Assembly (NCBI RefSeq): GCF_035083965.1
Contig: NC_089738.1
Location: 14,906,734 to 14,970,733 of the forward strand
Direction: 5' to 3'
Origin: Branchiostoma lanceolatum
Lineage: Eukaryota; Chordata; Leptocardii; Amphioxiformes; Branchiostomatidae
DNA length: 64,000 nucleotides
The position numbers were made by a program, and so were the translations under genes. The notes under the pieces are model-generated. The model saw only the letters and a list, made by a program, of their open reading frames with translations. It was not told where the DNA came from and searched no databases. Positions 43,901 to 57,700 of this stretch are shown here, one piece after another (position 1 is the stretch's first letter; each line of letters begins with the position of its first letter).

Positions 43901-46900
43901 CAAAGAGGCTGCCACAAAATTACCCAAGGGATTGAAGCAAGGTTTGATGTAAAATTATAACAATATTCCAACATATTAGGATCAACATCCATTATTTTAC
44001 TAGTCAAAATATGACTGTGATTAACACAAATAGCAAGCCTGACACACAAGTTATCACATTGCCGACAAACATTTTAGTTGAAAATAAAGATGTACATGTA
44101 AACCATCTATTAAACAGCAGGCGTCTGTCATCTTTCATTACGACCACTTCTGCAATGAGATAACAGAGAATGTGTATCTTGATTACAATGTTTCCGCTGA
44201 TCATACCAGTATAAAGGAAATATCAGATCTTCGATGGCGGCGGTATTTTCTCTAAATTCCGTGTCAGTTGCAGAGCATTACAAAGAAAAATTGAGAAGCT
44301 CATTGAAATAGCGGTATGACTAGATAGGCTTGTTTGTCAATGATATACATTGTACTAGAACATATTTGTTTTATGGGTATGAGGGTAAACTGCAATTTGT
44401 GGCCATGTTCAGTCAGGTTGTAGAAAATCAATGTAAATGAAATATTGATAACACTAGTACTGGGGCCTCCTCCATTTCCAAATCATACTATCTACTACAT
44501 GTATAAGTATAACTTATTGGCAGTCACATTAAGTCAAGAATGGATAGATGGAAAAATTTTGTCATTTTCAAATGTGTTCTTACTAATGATATGCACATAC
44601 ATCAATGACTCCAACTTAGTATCTGTATTTACCATAAATTGATTCTAATTTCTATTCATGAGTACGTACTACAAGTGAACATTTTGGCAAGCCTGAGGGT
44701 AACTCCACAATCAATGAGGTTCAGGGGGTGTTAGTCACGTCTTGCATTGTTCTCTTTTTCATTACATGGCACAGCCAATATCACACAGTGATTTTTTTAA
44801 ATTCTGTGATGTTTATAAGTTGAACTGGTCACACCATGACCCTTTGTCTCACATTGTGATACTATCATTATTACATACAACTGCAAACTCAAAGATAAGT
44901 TGCAAATTTTCTATTTTCAAATTTGAAAATGAAATTAGAGTCCTGAGAAATAAAACAAAGTTACAATACCGTATTCTTAGATTATTTCCTACCATGTAAT
45001 AAAATCACAGCCTGATAAACCGGTTCTGTTTCATTCTTGGAGATGGTGATTTGAAAAAGCCAGTATCGCTTCGTCATCAATAAAATATTGCCAAGTACGC
45101 AACCTTGGCAACGCCCCTTGAATTTCAACATCTCCATTCATATTGATTTTTGAAGCAAAACGTGACCATTTGTATTCCTGTGGGGTAAAACCACCCTTTA
45201 GTGTGATGATGGACACTTTTGGGTCACTACAAAATGGATAGAGATATAAGCAAGCTAGCTAAGGGCTTTTTCATTTCCGTTGGTGGGGGGAAATGGGTCT
45301 CCTGAAGTAATGTGGTAATTTACTCAGGGATAGATCTATCATTTGTCATCGCTTAAATGTTGCCACGATTTGCTTGCCAAGCTTGAAAGCATTTTAAAGC
45401 AGTTTCAAGCACTATAAGGGGAATTCTTGCCAGGTGGATCACTGCATTATGAAGACCAGACACAGGTTTCAAAATAGTCTTCATTATAACTGCCTATATA
45501 ATATATACATGTCACTTGTACCAATCTACTAAGTCATCAATCAAACACTATGATATTGAAACTTTGATATCTTCATAATCTAATTCCTTTATCAGCATGA
45601 ATTATTGTTTCGGGCAATAAAATCTCTAAAATAAGATTAACTATTTCATGTCATCATCAATATGTAAAATCAAACAGATCATTTGTTTGTTTGTTTGTTT
45701 GTTTGTTTGAACCTTTGTTTATTCATGATAAGCTCAAATCGGCACGCAGGCCGCTTTTCATTGAGGTCATGAGGGAAGAGGTAAGGGTCAGATACAATAT
45801 AACAGAGATACACAGTCATTTGAGTCCTAATAACTCTATCAACATATATCATTAACGTTACATATTTATGGTACAACAATATACAATTTCTACAACATAC
45901 AACATAAAGTAGGGCGAAAGCTGGTTCATGGTCCGTGTCCGTTCGTTTAGTTCATTTCCGTTACTTCAAGAGTCTCTTAAAGGAAGTCAGATTCGGAGCC
46001 GTACGTGTGTCTGGCGGTAGGCTGTTTCAGACATTGAACATAACGCTAGCAATTTAGAAAAGCTCTAGTTTACAAGAGTAAATACACCACACACATAAGT
46101 ACATGCCTTCAATGGCCTTATGCAAACCATAAGTGCCTTTCTTGAATCCATTATTTGAACAGTACTCCATGCAGTCCTCCGGAGGATTCTGATATGAGCA
46201 GTATTAGGAGTAATCCATCAAACAAACCTGTCCTTCCCATAATTGACCAATAATGGTACCATCCTCATTACCATATGACAAGTAAGGTCATCATATATAA
46301 CATAAGTACTGCACTGTCGTGTCCTGTGCAAAAACCTGCACGATGAGATCAGTTAACTAATCTTAACATCTCTTGCTTAAAATTTATTATCAAATTATAA
46401 TATTTGACATTAACATTGAAAGTACGAGTTACAAGTACTTCCAGCTCCTTTTCCAATAATTTTAGCGAAAATTTAGGACATTGACATTCAAAAATGTAGC
46501 TGTAGCCAATTCTCTCTTTGGTCGAACTTGAAGTGTAATAGACTTACGCAATAGCCAAGAGTGTATCAAATGCAGTTTTACCACGTCCTGCTTACAAAAT
46601 GCAGTCTATTGGCAAGTACACATACATGTATTATGTAGAAAGTGTATGTCCATAAAAACAATAGCATTATGGTTGCCCGGCCTCATAAATGCAACCCATG
46701 CAATGATGGAGCACACTTGTGCCCTCTGTGAAACTAACGCAGGTGGCTTACAGGAACAAGGTACACTCCCGGGACACGTGGTGTGATATATTAAAGGCTA
46801 ACGATTCCTCTAAGGCAGGGTTTTATAGTCCACATCTCAGGAATACTAATTACACACAACACAAACACATCGTAGGGAGGATTCAAAGAGGCGCCTCATC

Positions 46901-47089
46901 GAAACTGCTTAGAATTTTTACTCAGAAAAACACTTTGTTTGATGTTTACTCAGAATGATTGGACTGTTTCAATATAGATCATGAGGGGGAGGTAGTACAC
47001 TTTGTGGGAAAGGCTTATTTGATAAAAACAAAATGAACGACTATAATCTAAAAGTAAAAGGTTACAAAATTGATACATGTTAACTTAAA
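43901..47089. other. Non-coding stretch
   Basis: No gene or exon seen. A (GTTT)n microsatellite lies at about 45683-45712. Confidence 0.5.
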
Positions 47090-47232
47090 GGGAAAGGCTC
47101 TTTTGCAATTTCCCAAAAGGATGTAGGGGTGAGGTCTGAAGATCTAGACCAACTAATGGCAGACCGTGACGCCTGGAGGGAGAGAGCAACTTTAGTCCGG
47201 GCAAGCCGCCCGATATGATGATGATGATGATG
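47090..47232 (+). mobile_element. 5'-truncated LINE: last codons of a reverse-transcriptase ORF plus (ATG)n tail
   Basis: A plus-strand frame reads SQKDVGVRSEDLDQLMADRD then AWRERATLVRASRPI and TGA at 47216-47218, followed at once by (ATG)n. A DRxxWR segment just before the stop and a short trinucleotide tail are usual at the 3' end of several non-LTR retrotransposon clades. The clade is not determined. Confidence 0.65.
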
Positions 47233-49737
47233 AATATGTTGTACATGTAATTTCCTACTTCTGACCTGGTACTGTAGTGTAGGTTAGTAAGACCTTACAA
47301 CAGGTCTCAGTGACAAGACAGTCTCTCTCTCTCTCACCTACTCAGCTTACCTGTTGTTTATCTAGTACATGACCTTTCAGGATTTACTGGGACTTATGGG
47401 GTCCTTGCAGGGGGTTCTTGGGCGGGCGGTTATACCTGCTATACAGATACAGGTACAGGTAGGAGAGGCCATAGTTTGTCTTTTCATTGAACCATTCCAT
47501 ACTTTTAAAAAAACAGTAGTGTCTAGTGAAGATAAAGGCTTTGTATCACATTATACAGTCCTAACAGACAGGAACCCAGCTGAAATATCAATAAATCATG
47601 GAAGGAAAATTGACAAATTTGCATGTAGTCTTCAATTCAAAGCAGAAGCATGTTTAACTTTATCTAAGAGTCTAATACCACTGTCAATTTTTGAACAGGA
47701 AGAAGATTTTATTAAAACACGTATGTTGATTCTATAGTACATGTAATTGCACTAACTGAAATTACTGACGTTCATTTGATTTTTTTACGCAAAAATTGCA
47801 ATTGGATCTCAACACAATAGTTCAGATATCAACTCCAATATATCTCCAAATTTACCAAATCAAACAACAAAAACATGTATCCTCCATACAGCTCTGCACT
47901 ACCCATGGCCTTTCGCAAAATATATCCTGAGGGTATAATTAAGATGCATGAAATTTTTTCACCTAGTTGAATGACTTCTTCTCTATTTCTCATGTACAGT
48001 TTGGTAATCACCGTATACTTCTATCCTTCTTCACAAAAACAAACAAACACACTAATTCACACATCCTTACACCAACAAACATACAAACATGTATACAACA
48101 GTACTAGTGTACAACCTCCCAGTAAAATGTCTCCGACAGCAACCTTCCCTGTTAAACCATACTGTCTTCTTGCCCTACCTTCCCCAGGTATTCCTACCTC
48201 CCCCGCCCCACCTTACCTTCTCCATGATGCCTGTAGAACACCTCAGTACCACCAGGACAGGTATGCTAACGCTAACAGACAACTGCCCACTGTCCTGGGC
48301 ACTGCGAGCGTGACTACCTACTTCCTGCGAGCACACCGACCACTGGGAACAAACCAGCAGCTCAACAATACAGGGAGGGAGTGTTCTGTACAACATTATA
48401 GATATCACTATGCGAATGTTAAAAAGTAAATTTCTCTCACAACTATGGACATGTATGACATTGTCATTCTGGAATTTCGACATGTGACATGTCAATGATT
48501 GATATAATTCACTTTAACCAAAAAGTATGGGTAAACTAAGAACTTATTCTCCCCCCTGAACATTTCGAACGATGGAACATTCCAAAATAGATGATGCATC
48601 ACCTGACCTGCCCCATTAAATGGAGCACAACTCTTGTTACATGATGGAGTTCAGCTGGACCAGGTAAAACCAGGGGTCCACATACTTTCTAAATTGCTCT
48701 TTTACCCATTGTCAGCAATGTTAATTGCAATTTGTATAGGCCTGACAATACAAAAGTTTCTACAGATAGTCGAGCCACTGTTCCTTCCCTGCTATAGCCT
48801 GCTATAACTATTATACTATATATAAACATCATACAAAACATTAGATCTGATACTCCTTACTTTACTACTACTACTTTCAAGGATGTGAACTACAAATGTT
48901 TCTAACGCCTACGTGTGCAAGTCAATGCTACAATGTACTTGGTATAGCTGTTGAATCCACAAACTATTACTTCAGTACTAGTACTTTTCCCCATACAGTC
49001 TAGATCTGTACACATGTAAATGATCTGTCACTGGGCTAGGTACATAGGATGTCACTATAAAAGAGTCAAACTTCCATTCAACAGTAACCAGTCTGCCTGG
49101 CGCAAATCGTCCCTGAGTTATTGTTAAAAGCGGTTAAACTTTAATCCAAGGGGTCTCAAGCAGTCGTTATGTTTTATAAGCCACTGGAAGGCAAGGTCAA
49201 CAAGAACTTGCTACATATGCTGGTAACTGAAGCACATTTTGTGTGCTTGTACAAACAAACACAAGGACAAGTGCCAAGACACTCCACTGCCAAGGTTGTC
49301 AAACAGCGCCGCCTGTTGATGCGTCATGAACTGCAGGAAGCCCCTAATGAGACATCTACCGGCACATGCAAATGTTTCACTTTGTAGTCAAGGTACAAAA
49401 ATCAAAATGCAGCGAAAAAAAGTCTTTGGTATGCACTATGTAAACAACTGAATCATTTTATTGAAAGAGTAGGCGTTACAGACAGTAGAGGATTGGTCAA
49501 CATTTATTTTCCCATGTCAAGTGTTATTGATCCATGGTAAAACAAATACCACAGGTACGACCAGTCCAGCGGTGGCCACTTGAACTCTGGGCTTCTCTAG
49601 ATAACCTTGATGAACTCAACACTGATTCTGCCATTGATTCTTAGAAGAGAACCTCAGTGACTGTCTAATACTGGGTATCCACATGTACTTTGACCTCCAC
49701 AAACCCGTGACCCTCAAACCTAACTACACATGCATGC
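47233..49737. other. Non-coding stretch
   Basis: No gene or repeat that I can support. Confidence 0.45.
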
Positions 49738-49760
49738 AGTAGTAAGTAAGGGTAAAGGTA
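49738..49760 (-). mobile_element. Detached 3' tail of a SINE
   Basis: On the minus strand, TACCTTTACC followed by CTTACTTACTACT. The other part of the SINE is at 55257-55560; the 5.5-kb element lies between them. Confidence 0.55.
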
Positions 49761-49792
49761 CAGTACAGATCTCGTTTAACTTCCCATCCAGA

Positions 49793-49930
49793 CGCGGTGG
49801 AAACGCGGTGGAACCGCGGTGGATTCTCGGTGGAAACGCGGGGGATTCTCGGTTGAACCGCGGTGGAAACGCGGGGGATTCTCGGTTGAACCGCGGTGGA
49901 AACGCGGTGCAAACGCGGTGGAAAGCCGTG
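49793..49930. repeat. Subterminal minisatellite (left end), CGCGGTGGAAAC units
   Basis: Variants of GCGGTGGAAACGCGG and GGGGGATTCTCGGTTGAACC repeat over about 140 bp. CpG-rich, unlike the surroundings. Confidence 0.88.
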
Positions 49931-51967
49931 TAACACGCGTCGTGAAGCGCGTGTTATCTCGTGTGATTATGCATGCAAGTTGGAGCTGGGCGGAGCTCAT
50001 ACGCGTGTGGCGGGCCTTTGAAGTTTTCAAGACACGTCCGCGGCCGGAAAGGCCGACGGCCTTCCTTATACGGAGTGTGTAATACCAAGGAGGTTGGTAA
50101 TACCGACGGCCTTCCTTATTACGGAGTGTAACGTTATAGTACTCCAGTTAGAAATGGCAGGCCATGGAGCGCGCGAGGGTTGTCACTTCTCGACGCTGTA
50201 AGCGTTGTCATTTTTCATTCAACTTCAATGACACTAACGCACAACTTGCGAAAATTCATGTACATTGCAACAATAAAGTTATTTTGAAGAAAACAGTTCA
50301 AGTTTTTCGTTTTTTACTGGCAGATGTATCAGTCCTGAGACAATCTCTTCAGCAAAAGAACCCGGTCGCAATATGTTGAAAATCGCGATTCAGCGCCCCC
50401 CAAAATTAACGCCGGCGCCGCCCAGATCTTCTGCAGAAGACCTGCAAAGGAGGCTTACGGCTTTGCTCTTAAAATCACTTAAAATCATCTGCACATAAAT
50501 CTAGCGAACTATCTATTCGTTGACATTTGAAACAATCGACGACATATCGCAGACGAATGTACTTCTAATAACAACGTAATAATAGTAAGATTATTTACGT
50601 CCATTGTTACACCACCAGGCGGCAGGGCGAGAAATACTAGTCCTGTGTCTATTTTGAAAGCATCTGGCCACAAAAAGAATTACATAAGTCATAGTGTATT
50701 CTTTTCTGTGTACGATTTTTGCGAGAGCCGCGCTATATCGCAGCGTACTTTCGGGATAAGAAAATAAACCCGCGTAACCTGCGTATGCAAATTTTGACCT
50801 AGATTCATCCAATCGCTGGTCAAAAAAAACTCGCCTGGCGAAAAATGAAATCTGAGCTCACTCCTTGAAACCACGGAGGTTTCGTCAAGATTGAAACCTC
50901 CTTGGTGAAGCCAAGTACACATATATAGTGCCCTTGGTGAATTTTAGCAAGAATTGAAGTTTGAACCCTGTGAATTTGCAGTTTCGGCGATCGAGCCGCT
51001 TGTGTCAATTTGATTGACATGTGCGAAGCGACGCGCAGCTTCTTTGATGGCATGGTGTCAAAGAAGGACCGCGTTGATTGTTGCAACATTCAGCACGGAT
51101 TTTTGTCCCCCACTTTATGTTTGACATGTGATGATATATTGTTGGTATAATATCGTTTGTGTCATAAACAGTTCTAGGAGTGATTGGCCATATACGTGTC
51201 GGCATCTTCGTGTTTGACGACAATGACAATGTCGCTGGTCGTATTCTCACAGGAGTGTTCGTAAGAATTATACGGAATACGTAAATTTAACGGAATTCAT
51301 AGCATACGAATTTTACGGAATTTATACAGAGTTTTACTAATAGTATGGATCGTATGTATTCCGTAAAACTTACTCGAGTGCAGAATTACGAGAAATTAAT
51401 GTATTCCTTAAAACTCGTATGCAGAATTCCGTAAAAATTGTGTTTCTTTAGTAATTAATAAAATGAGAATAAAAGTCATGCCGATCTGACATATGACTAA
51501 ATAATGAATTGCATGAACCCCGTACGATGCGTTTTCCCACTTTCCTACTTGTTCTTGTCCGTAGATCTACATTTTGTACGATCGGAGAATACGGAAATGT
51601 TTTCAGACGTGTCTCAAAATATAGCGATTTTTTTTCATATCTGACACCTACCGTATTACCAAATTTGTAATAGACGATGTCGGCTCAGGCAAGATGTAGT
51701 GGCTGCCGAAAGAGGATCGATAACTAACTTACCTTTTGTATGAGTCGTGTGACGTAGTATATGAATGTGTTGTTCGTAAACAACAGCGCATAACAGTCGT
51801 AGTAACGTGAAAACATATGTTAGAAATGGTAAGTAGTATAAGTATTGTTAGTTATGCAACGTACCAGCGCCAACACAACCTTCAATAAATACGCAACTTT
51901 TGAAAGGTAAACATTCAGTGTGACTGTTAAACTGAACGCAAACACAACACTGAAACTCTCGTGAAAA

Positions 51968-52043
51968 TTAGCCTGGATGCCAGACCCCCAAACTCTGACA
52001 TCTCCACACGATAGATATTTTGGGGGTCTGACATCCAGGCTAA
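51968..52043. mobile_element. Foldback MITE, 76 bp (TGGATGCCAGACC family)
   Basis: Ends TTAGCCTGGATGCCAGACCC and GGGTCTGACATCCAGGCTAA are inverted repeats. Second member of the family at 5994-6076. Confidence 0.82.
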
Positions 52044-55000
52044 AGAACAATGTGCTTGGGAATGATGAGAAAGTTCGTATTACCAAATTGAAAGAGAAAG
52101 ACGTAATGATGTGAAAGAAAGGAGTTTAAAAATCTACTATTTCTGTCTGATTCATGTCTTAGCGGCAGACGTCGTTGTTGCAAATACTTTTTCTCCTTGT
52201 ACAGAATTATTAGATTCGTTATATACCATTTCTTCCAATACTAAAACCATATTTAGTTCCTCAAGTGTCAAACGTTTATTGAAAGGTAAGTCCTGACGCA
52301 ACATGTGTGATTCAAACAGAACCGTGACAGCTTGAGTTAGTAGAAGGTAAGTTTAAAACGCAACGCAAACCAGGACAAAACTTCGTCAGAACAAGGAATT
52401 CATAGGGAAGAGGTCTCGGCATAAGAAAGACACCGTGGGAAGCTCTTCCGGATCCCTCTGGCCCCCGACAGTCAATTTCGGCATGCATACACATAACACA
52501 AGGTAAGTTACCAGGCGCTAATAATGGGAAAAATTGTATACATTGCTAGTAGTCACTGGCTTATAGTAATACTATGCAACAAAGATTGAAATACAACACG
52601 AGTTAGGCCCAAAGGCTCAAGTAAGGGTGATGATTAGTGATAGGGAATGTACTTTTGGTTGTTACAAACGTAAATGGTTCTGTCTTGCCGCGTCACATGA
52701 AGTGCGAAACATTAGAACCCACCAGTGACGCTTGTACTCCTGTAGCTGTCTAGACAATGCTTTTGTTTACTCTGCGACGTGACATCGCAAAGGAACAGAC
52801 TTTGAGATGTGTATTCCAATCGCTTGTTTGTTTCGTGAGGAAAGGAGGAAAACCAGAATTTCCCCGTGAGTTTGGCTAAAATAAACCACACCATCCAAAT
52901 TATCACTGCTTTGCAATAGTAATTCTAATTAAACATTAATTTGCCAATCTAAACTGATTTGAAACCGTGCAGATTTACAGGGATAGTAGCGCTGGGATTT
53001 ACATTTCCAGAACAGAAACTTACTCAAATAGAATGTACTGTACTAGTATTTCAAGTTCAACGTAATGTTTGGGAAAAGCTTTACCACAAGTCTGGGCTGA
53101 TGGAGTCTCGTGTAAAATTTTGAACGATAAGTAATAAATGTGAGAAAAAATTACTTCAACACACCCCTCAAGCATTGGTTTTCTTGCGCAATTGCGCTGA
53201 TAAAAAAAGAGTGAAACGAACACGGAATATGTAATCAAGGAGGTTAAATAATCATTGATTTACCTGATTTTATGAGCAGTGCGAAATCTATGTCACATAC
53301 TATAGTCAAACTTCATCCCTTGTTTTATACATAAAACGCATGTTAGTAGAAACCGAAAGATTCGAACGTTGTGTTAGATCTAGGGTAAATAAAATATCGT
53401 CAACAGGACACACACACGCTTGTGCGCGCACTTTAGAACAAAACGGCTGGTAGTGGTAGCATTCGTCCTTGGACTCTTTAAGCCACTGAAGCATGCTCTA
53501 CCTGTGTGTGGAAAAAAAAGGACAAACAAAATTAATCATTTTTCAAAATGAGCAAGTTTGCCCGTCACCAACAGACTTCTGACCAAAAGGGAATAATTTA
53601 GCGGGGAAATTTAGCTAGTAGAACCAAAGACGTCATCATATAGAAGTGGTAGCCCACCGGGCACACTTCCCCGCGTAGGTGTACATAACGTCTTTTCCTA
53701 GCGTTTCGACCAAACTTCGTAGCACCAAGCAAGTTTAGAAAAAAACTCCTACTAGTCCTAGGTAGCACATTTCAATCGCCAGTTAGAATAAGATCGTAGA
53801 CTGGGTGTTTTGTGTCGAACCCGTCTACCATTGCTGTCTGTGGTCGGATTCATATTAAAGTGTACCCTTCAGTGTGAGAATTCTTCTGGAACAACTTCGC
53901 TACACAAGTTTCCCGCGCACTGTCCACCGCCCGCCTCTGATCATATGTCAGGCCGGCGACAAAGAGAGACATCATCAATCAATTTTGACAGCAGTGGCGC
54001 GCCTGAGAGTCTGGGCAGAAATGATCTCCCGTGCCGTGTTGTGTAGAGTTTGGAAATATCTAGATAAACTAATGTTGATATGAAGATTTACAAAAGCATC
54101 GATTTTACTTTATTTCTGGAATAAAATTTTCTGAACAACACTTTATCTACCGACTGAGTGGCATATAGAATATTATTATTACGTGATGTTTTCCCAACAA
54201 TCATGTTACTTTTCACGATAAATATTCCTGTCGTCTTTCCTCCTCGTAAGCAAATATGTCACCGACCTTTGCCGACGAAAGTCGTGATACCTCGTGAGCA
54301 CACGAAACAGTCTCATTTGCTGACGACGGACAACGAGCATAAGCGAACGTGAAACGAGGATAGGCAAATTCACAAGTCTTCCGGCTGTTTGACGAAAGCG
54401 TCCCAACAAAATACACCAGGATTGCCGATTGTGAACAAGTCTTCTGTACAGAATCAATTCTGTTGGGACATACCGTATTCATGTACATGTAGTACGAGTG
54501 GGTAAAGTAAACAATGATCTTTATGATGCCGATATATAATTTTCTAACGCGGCGTGCAGCGCCTTGTTATTAATTAACACGTTGGGGTTGAAGCGTGTGG
54601 ATGGGTGAAAATAGCGTCGCGGTCTTGCCGCGTTACCTCCTTTATTTTCTTGACGTTTCGTGCTTGGAAATGCCTTTAATCTGATCGCAAAATGTTCCCC
54701 CAATTTTTAGTAGTACCGAGAAAAAAATCCCATTCCAATGCTTTCCCTGTGTCTTTTTCCCGCGGCAAACTGTGACGATATGTCACGAACTCAGCGCACA
54801 TCAAAGAGCGCCGCTCTGTCCATCAGCACATAGCAACCGCCACTGGCACTGCCGCGCCTGCCTACAGCAACGCGCTGGCATGGCGGCAAGGAGATCTCCC
54901 CGCCCGGCGCTTGTCGGAAACCAAGAGAGCAGGGGAGTTTGTAAGATAATTATTTCTCCCGGCAGGGTTTCCAAGCCAGACGTCAATCAAGTTTGATATG

Positions 55001-55078
55001 AATGGAGTGTACGCGTGTACCGGACAATGCCGTTCGCACGAGATTTTTAATTAGATAGCCAGCGACGCGATTGCCCCG

Positions 55079-55235
55079 ACTTTCAACCGCGGTTAGAACG
55101 CGTTTGAACCGGCTTTTAACCGCGGTGGAAACGCGTTTGAACCGGCTTTTAACCGCGGTGGAAACGCGTTTTAACCGCTTTTGAACCGCGGTGGAAACGC
55201 GATTTAAACGCGTGTGAACCGCGTGGGAAGGGAAG
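55079..55235. repeat. Subterminal minisatellite (right end), ACCGCGGTGGAAACGCG units
   Basis: Repeats of AACCGCGGTGGAAACGCG with GTTTGAACCGGCTTTT spacers; related in motif to the left-end minisatellite. Confidence 0.88.
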
Positions 55236-55256
55236 TTAAACGAGATCTGTACTGTA

Positions 55257-55560
55257 GGTAAAGGTAGTCCCATTGCCTTTTTGAGGCCATAGGGGCAGTG
55301 GGTTGTTATCCACTGTGCCTAGGGCACATTATTGGAGGGCTGAGTCCAACCCTCTCCTTCCACTGCCATTTACCTCCCCAACCAAAGTCAGGTACCCATT
55401 TTTACACATGGGTGGAGTAAGGAACATTGTGTAAACTGCCTTTTCCCCGGCCAAGGGCACAAGACTGGTGACATGACAAGATCGGTGACATGACAGGATT
55501 CGACCCCAGGACCTCTGGGTTCTGGGCCAAGCACCCTGCCCTTACGCCACACAACATCAT
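55257..55560 (-). mobile_element. tRNA-derived SINE, minus strand
   Basis: Read on the minus strand it begins GTGTGGCGTAAGGGCAGGGT (box-A-like), has GGGGTCGAATCC (box B) near 55496-55507, then CCCTTGGCCGGGGAAAAGGC and AAAATGGGTACCTGA. The last two resemble the conserved body of marine-animal SINEs. Its tail is separated by the 5.5-kb element. Confidence 0.75.
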
Positions 55561-57474
55561 CTCAATAGTGAGTCGTGCAAGTGAAACCTGCTCAACCACT
55601 CTTTTTACCATTAAGCATTATGAACATGCGTAACGGTACAGGGGAACATTGCATGGGTCATGGGGAAGGTCCCTATTTTGCATAGAGACCATGTGGTCAA
55701 TGTAACAAGTACACTTGGACACGCACAGATCTTAAATAGGTCATATCAAAAATGGTATTGTGGTGGTTCCTTTATCATGTTGACATATAGGGTTACCCGG
55801 TGGCAGTAGAAATAAGTTAATAACCTAATGACTTAGAAAATAAGAACTGCCACATTTCTTATCAGTATCAAATTTTACATTCAGAAACTTATCCTGATAT
55901 TAGAAATTCATAATCATGATTATTTTACTGTATGTTTTTTTCTAAATCTTGAGGTTGGAAGTGGGAAAGGACGATGAAGACAAGACAAATTATTTTCATT
56001 TTAATAATAATAGGAACCAATCCAAACCAAAACCATAGAGCCCTACGTTCTTTGTCTCGCCGATTTCTGCATATATACATAGCATATGAGCAGGCATTGA
56101 TTTTATCTAATATCGCAGACTGGGAGGGGACACTCCATAGTCACAAAGGATCCGACCGAGAAATAACGACAATTATTCCGACGTTACCGTCTCATTAACT
56201 CACAGGCAGACTGGCCATTGTCATGCCCAAGCAATGAATTCTGCTCGCCTCCATGCACATGGACACACATGAATTTCACTCCATCCAAGCATGAAAACAA
56301 AATTAGACCATAACGATGATTTAAACAATTTTTACATATATGTCCATGCTTTTATAAGGCTACCAACACTTGCTGCATACATAAGAAACTGTTCAACATA
56401 CTGTATAATCGTTACAGAATGACATCATACATCAATATATGAACTTAAGCTGTTTATGGCAATAAAATGGCACATAGGGATGTAATATTATACCCCTGGA
56501 AGACTCCGTACACAACCTCGTACATGTATTTTGATTTATTTTCATAACCCTGTATTCAAAGTTTATGATTTTCAATGACACATTGAATAACGAGATCTAA
56601 CCGAACTATGCGAAATGTGGTGTGTGACCTAGCTTGGAAAAAATGTTAACGAGTAACACATTGACAAGTTACCATCAGCATCCAAGGCAAACAAAATAGA
56701 AACAATTCTAGGACAAACATTGAAACTTTATCATGCAACAGTAATGACATTGACAATCACAATTAACAGGTAGCCCTTAGTACAGCTGAATGGTTGAACC
56801 ACTGTGTGAAATATGATGCAGGAAGTGATGAATAGTCATGGTTCATTCTCCAACACCAACCTCACAGCAGGCAGGGGGGAAACTCTGAATATTCTACAGT
56901 TGAGCCTTAATTTGTCTGCAGCCCCAGGGCTAGACTTATCACATGTAACGTTGTTTATACATCATACCTTACCTACACCGTCCAACCTCACGTACATGAT
57001 ATATCGTGTCTTTGCTAAAGTGAAACTAAAATATGGACCAGCGTTGTGTTTTCAAACCGGGGTGTCACTGTGCGTTGCGTGGAGGAAAACAGAGCCCAAA
57101 CCCGTCTATTTATATCAATTTTGCTTATGAACTATAAATAGGTTGTGTGGGAAAGTCTCTCGTTACATGAGATGATATTTGAGTTGTCCTACGACACTGA
57201 TATTGATAAGTCAACTAAATTATGATCATGACGGTGTGTGACACTTTGGAAAAAGAACATCGGAAGATGAAGGAAGAAAGCGGTTAACATATCCATGAGG
57301 AAGCTCCATGTTTCCTAAACGGGCTAGAGAATATTAGCATTTGACACAAAGGTACGGTGGGGTTTCTGGTTGATTATAGTCGGTGGCAAATATATGCATC
57401 ATTGTTAGTATGATGTCATGTAGCAGACAGCCACACATCGCCGACCGGCGGTCGCGAACTGTTTCCTGCCTTAC
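55561..57474. other. Non-coding stretch
   Basis: No gene or repeat that I can support. Confidence 0.45.
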
Positions 57475-57700
57475 CTCGCAAATCCACAGGAACAAGAGGC
57501 GATGAAGGATGGCTACAGCAGTCTACTGGATCCCTGTGACGTTTCCTCTGCCGGTCTGGGCTGTCTCAATGCCGGGGTTTCCGTGAAAGAGCTGACGATG
57601 TGCAGGAAAATTGTCGCTTCCTCCCGCCGACTTCCACCATTTCCCTACAACATGGCGGAAGTAGAATCGCGGATGGACACTCCCACAGAAAATAGTGCCT
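57475..57700 (-). promoter_or_regulatory. Candidate distal PAK promoter and first non-coding exon
   Basis: A CpG-rich segment. On the minus strand CTACTTCCGCCATGTTG (near 57650-57666) combines an ETS-like ACTTCCG with a YY1-like GCCAT, a pairing common at housekeeping start sites. About 180 bp further on, TTTGCGAG/GTAAGG is a strong donor (GT at 57474-57473). The next acceptor on this strand with coding support is PAK exon 1, 18.6 kb away. No continuous coding frame is evident. It could belong to a different transcript. Confidence 0.45.

Larger units (their letters stand above)
49761..55254. mobile_element. 5.5-kb TA-flanked DNA element with perfect 25-bp terminal inverted repeats
   Basis: Both ends start CAGTACAGATCTCGTTTAAC and stay identical for 25 bases (49761-49785 and 55230-55254), then diverge into subterminal minisatellites. 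TA flanks both ends, and the CAGT terminus plus a TA target suits Tc1/mariner-like elements. The interior has no transposase-length frame, so it is non-autonomous. It contains a foldback MITE (51968-52043), a duplicated GACGGCCTTCCTTAT unit (about 50050-50130), an AT-rich segment full of inverted TTCCGTAAAA motifs (51260-51440) and a GC-rich patch (54770-54960). Confidence 0.75.

Noticed and set aside
54772-54996. GC-rich plus-strand frame with an ATGGCGGC context
   Set aside because: Lies inside the 5.5-kb element; no splice sites or protein resemblance supported calling a gene, though captured host DNA remains possible.
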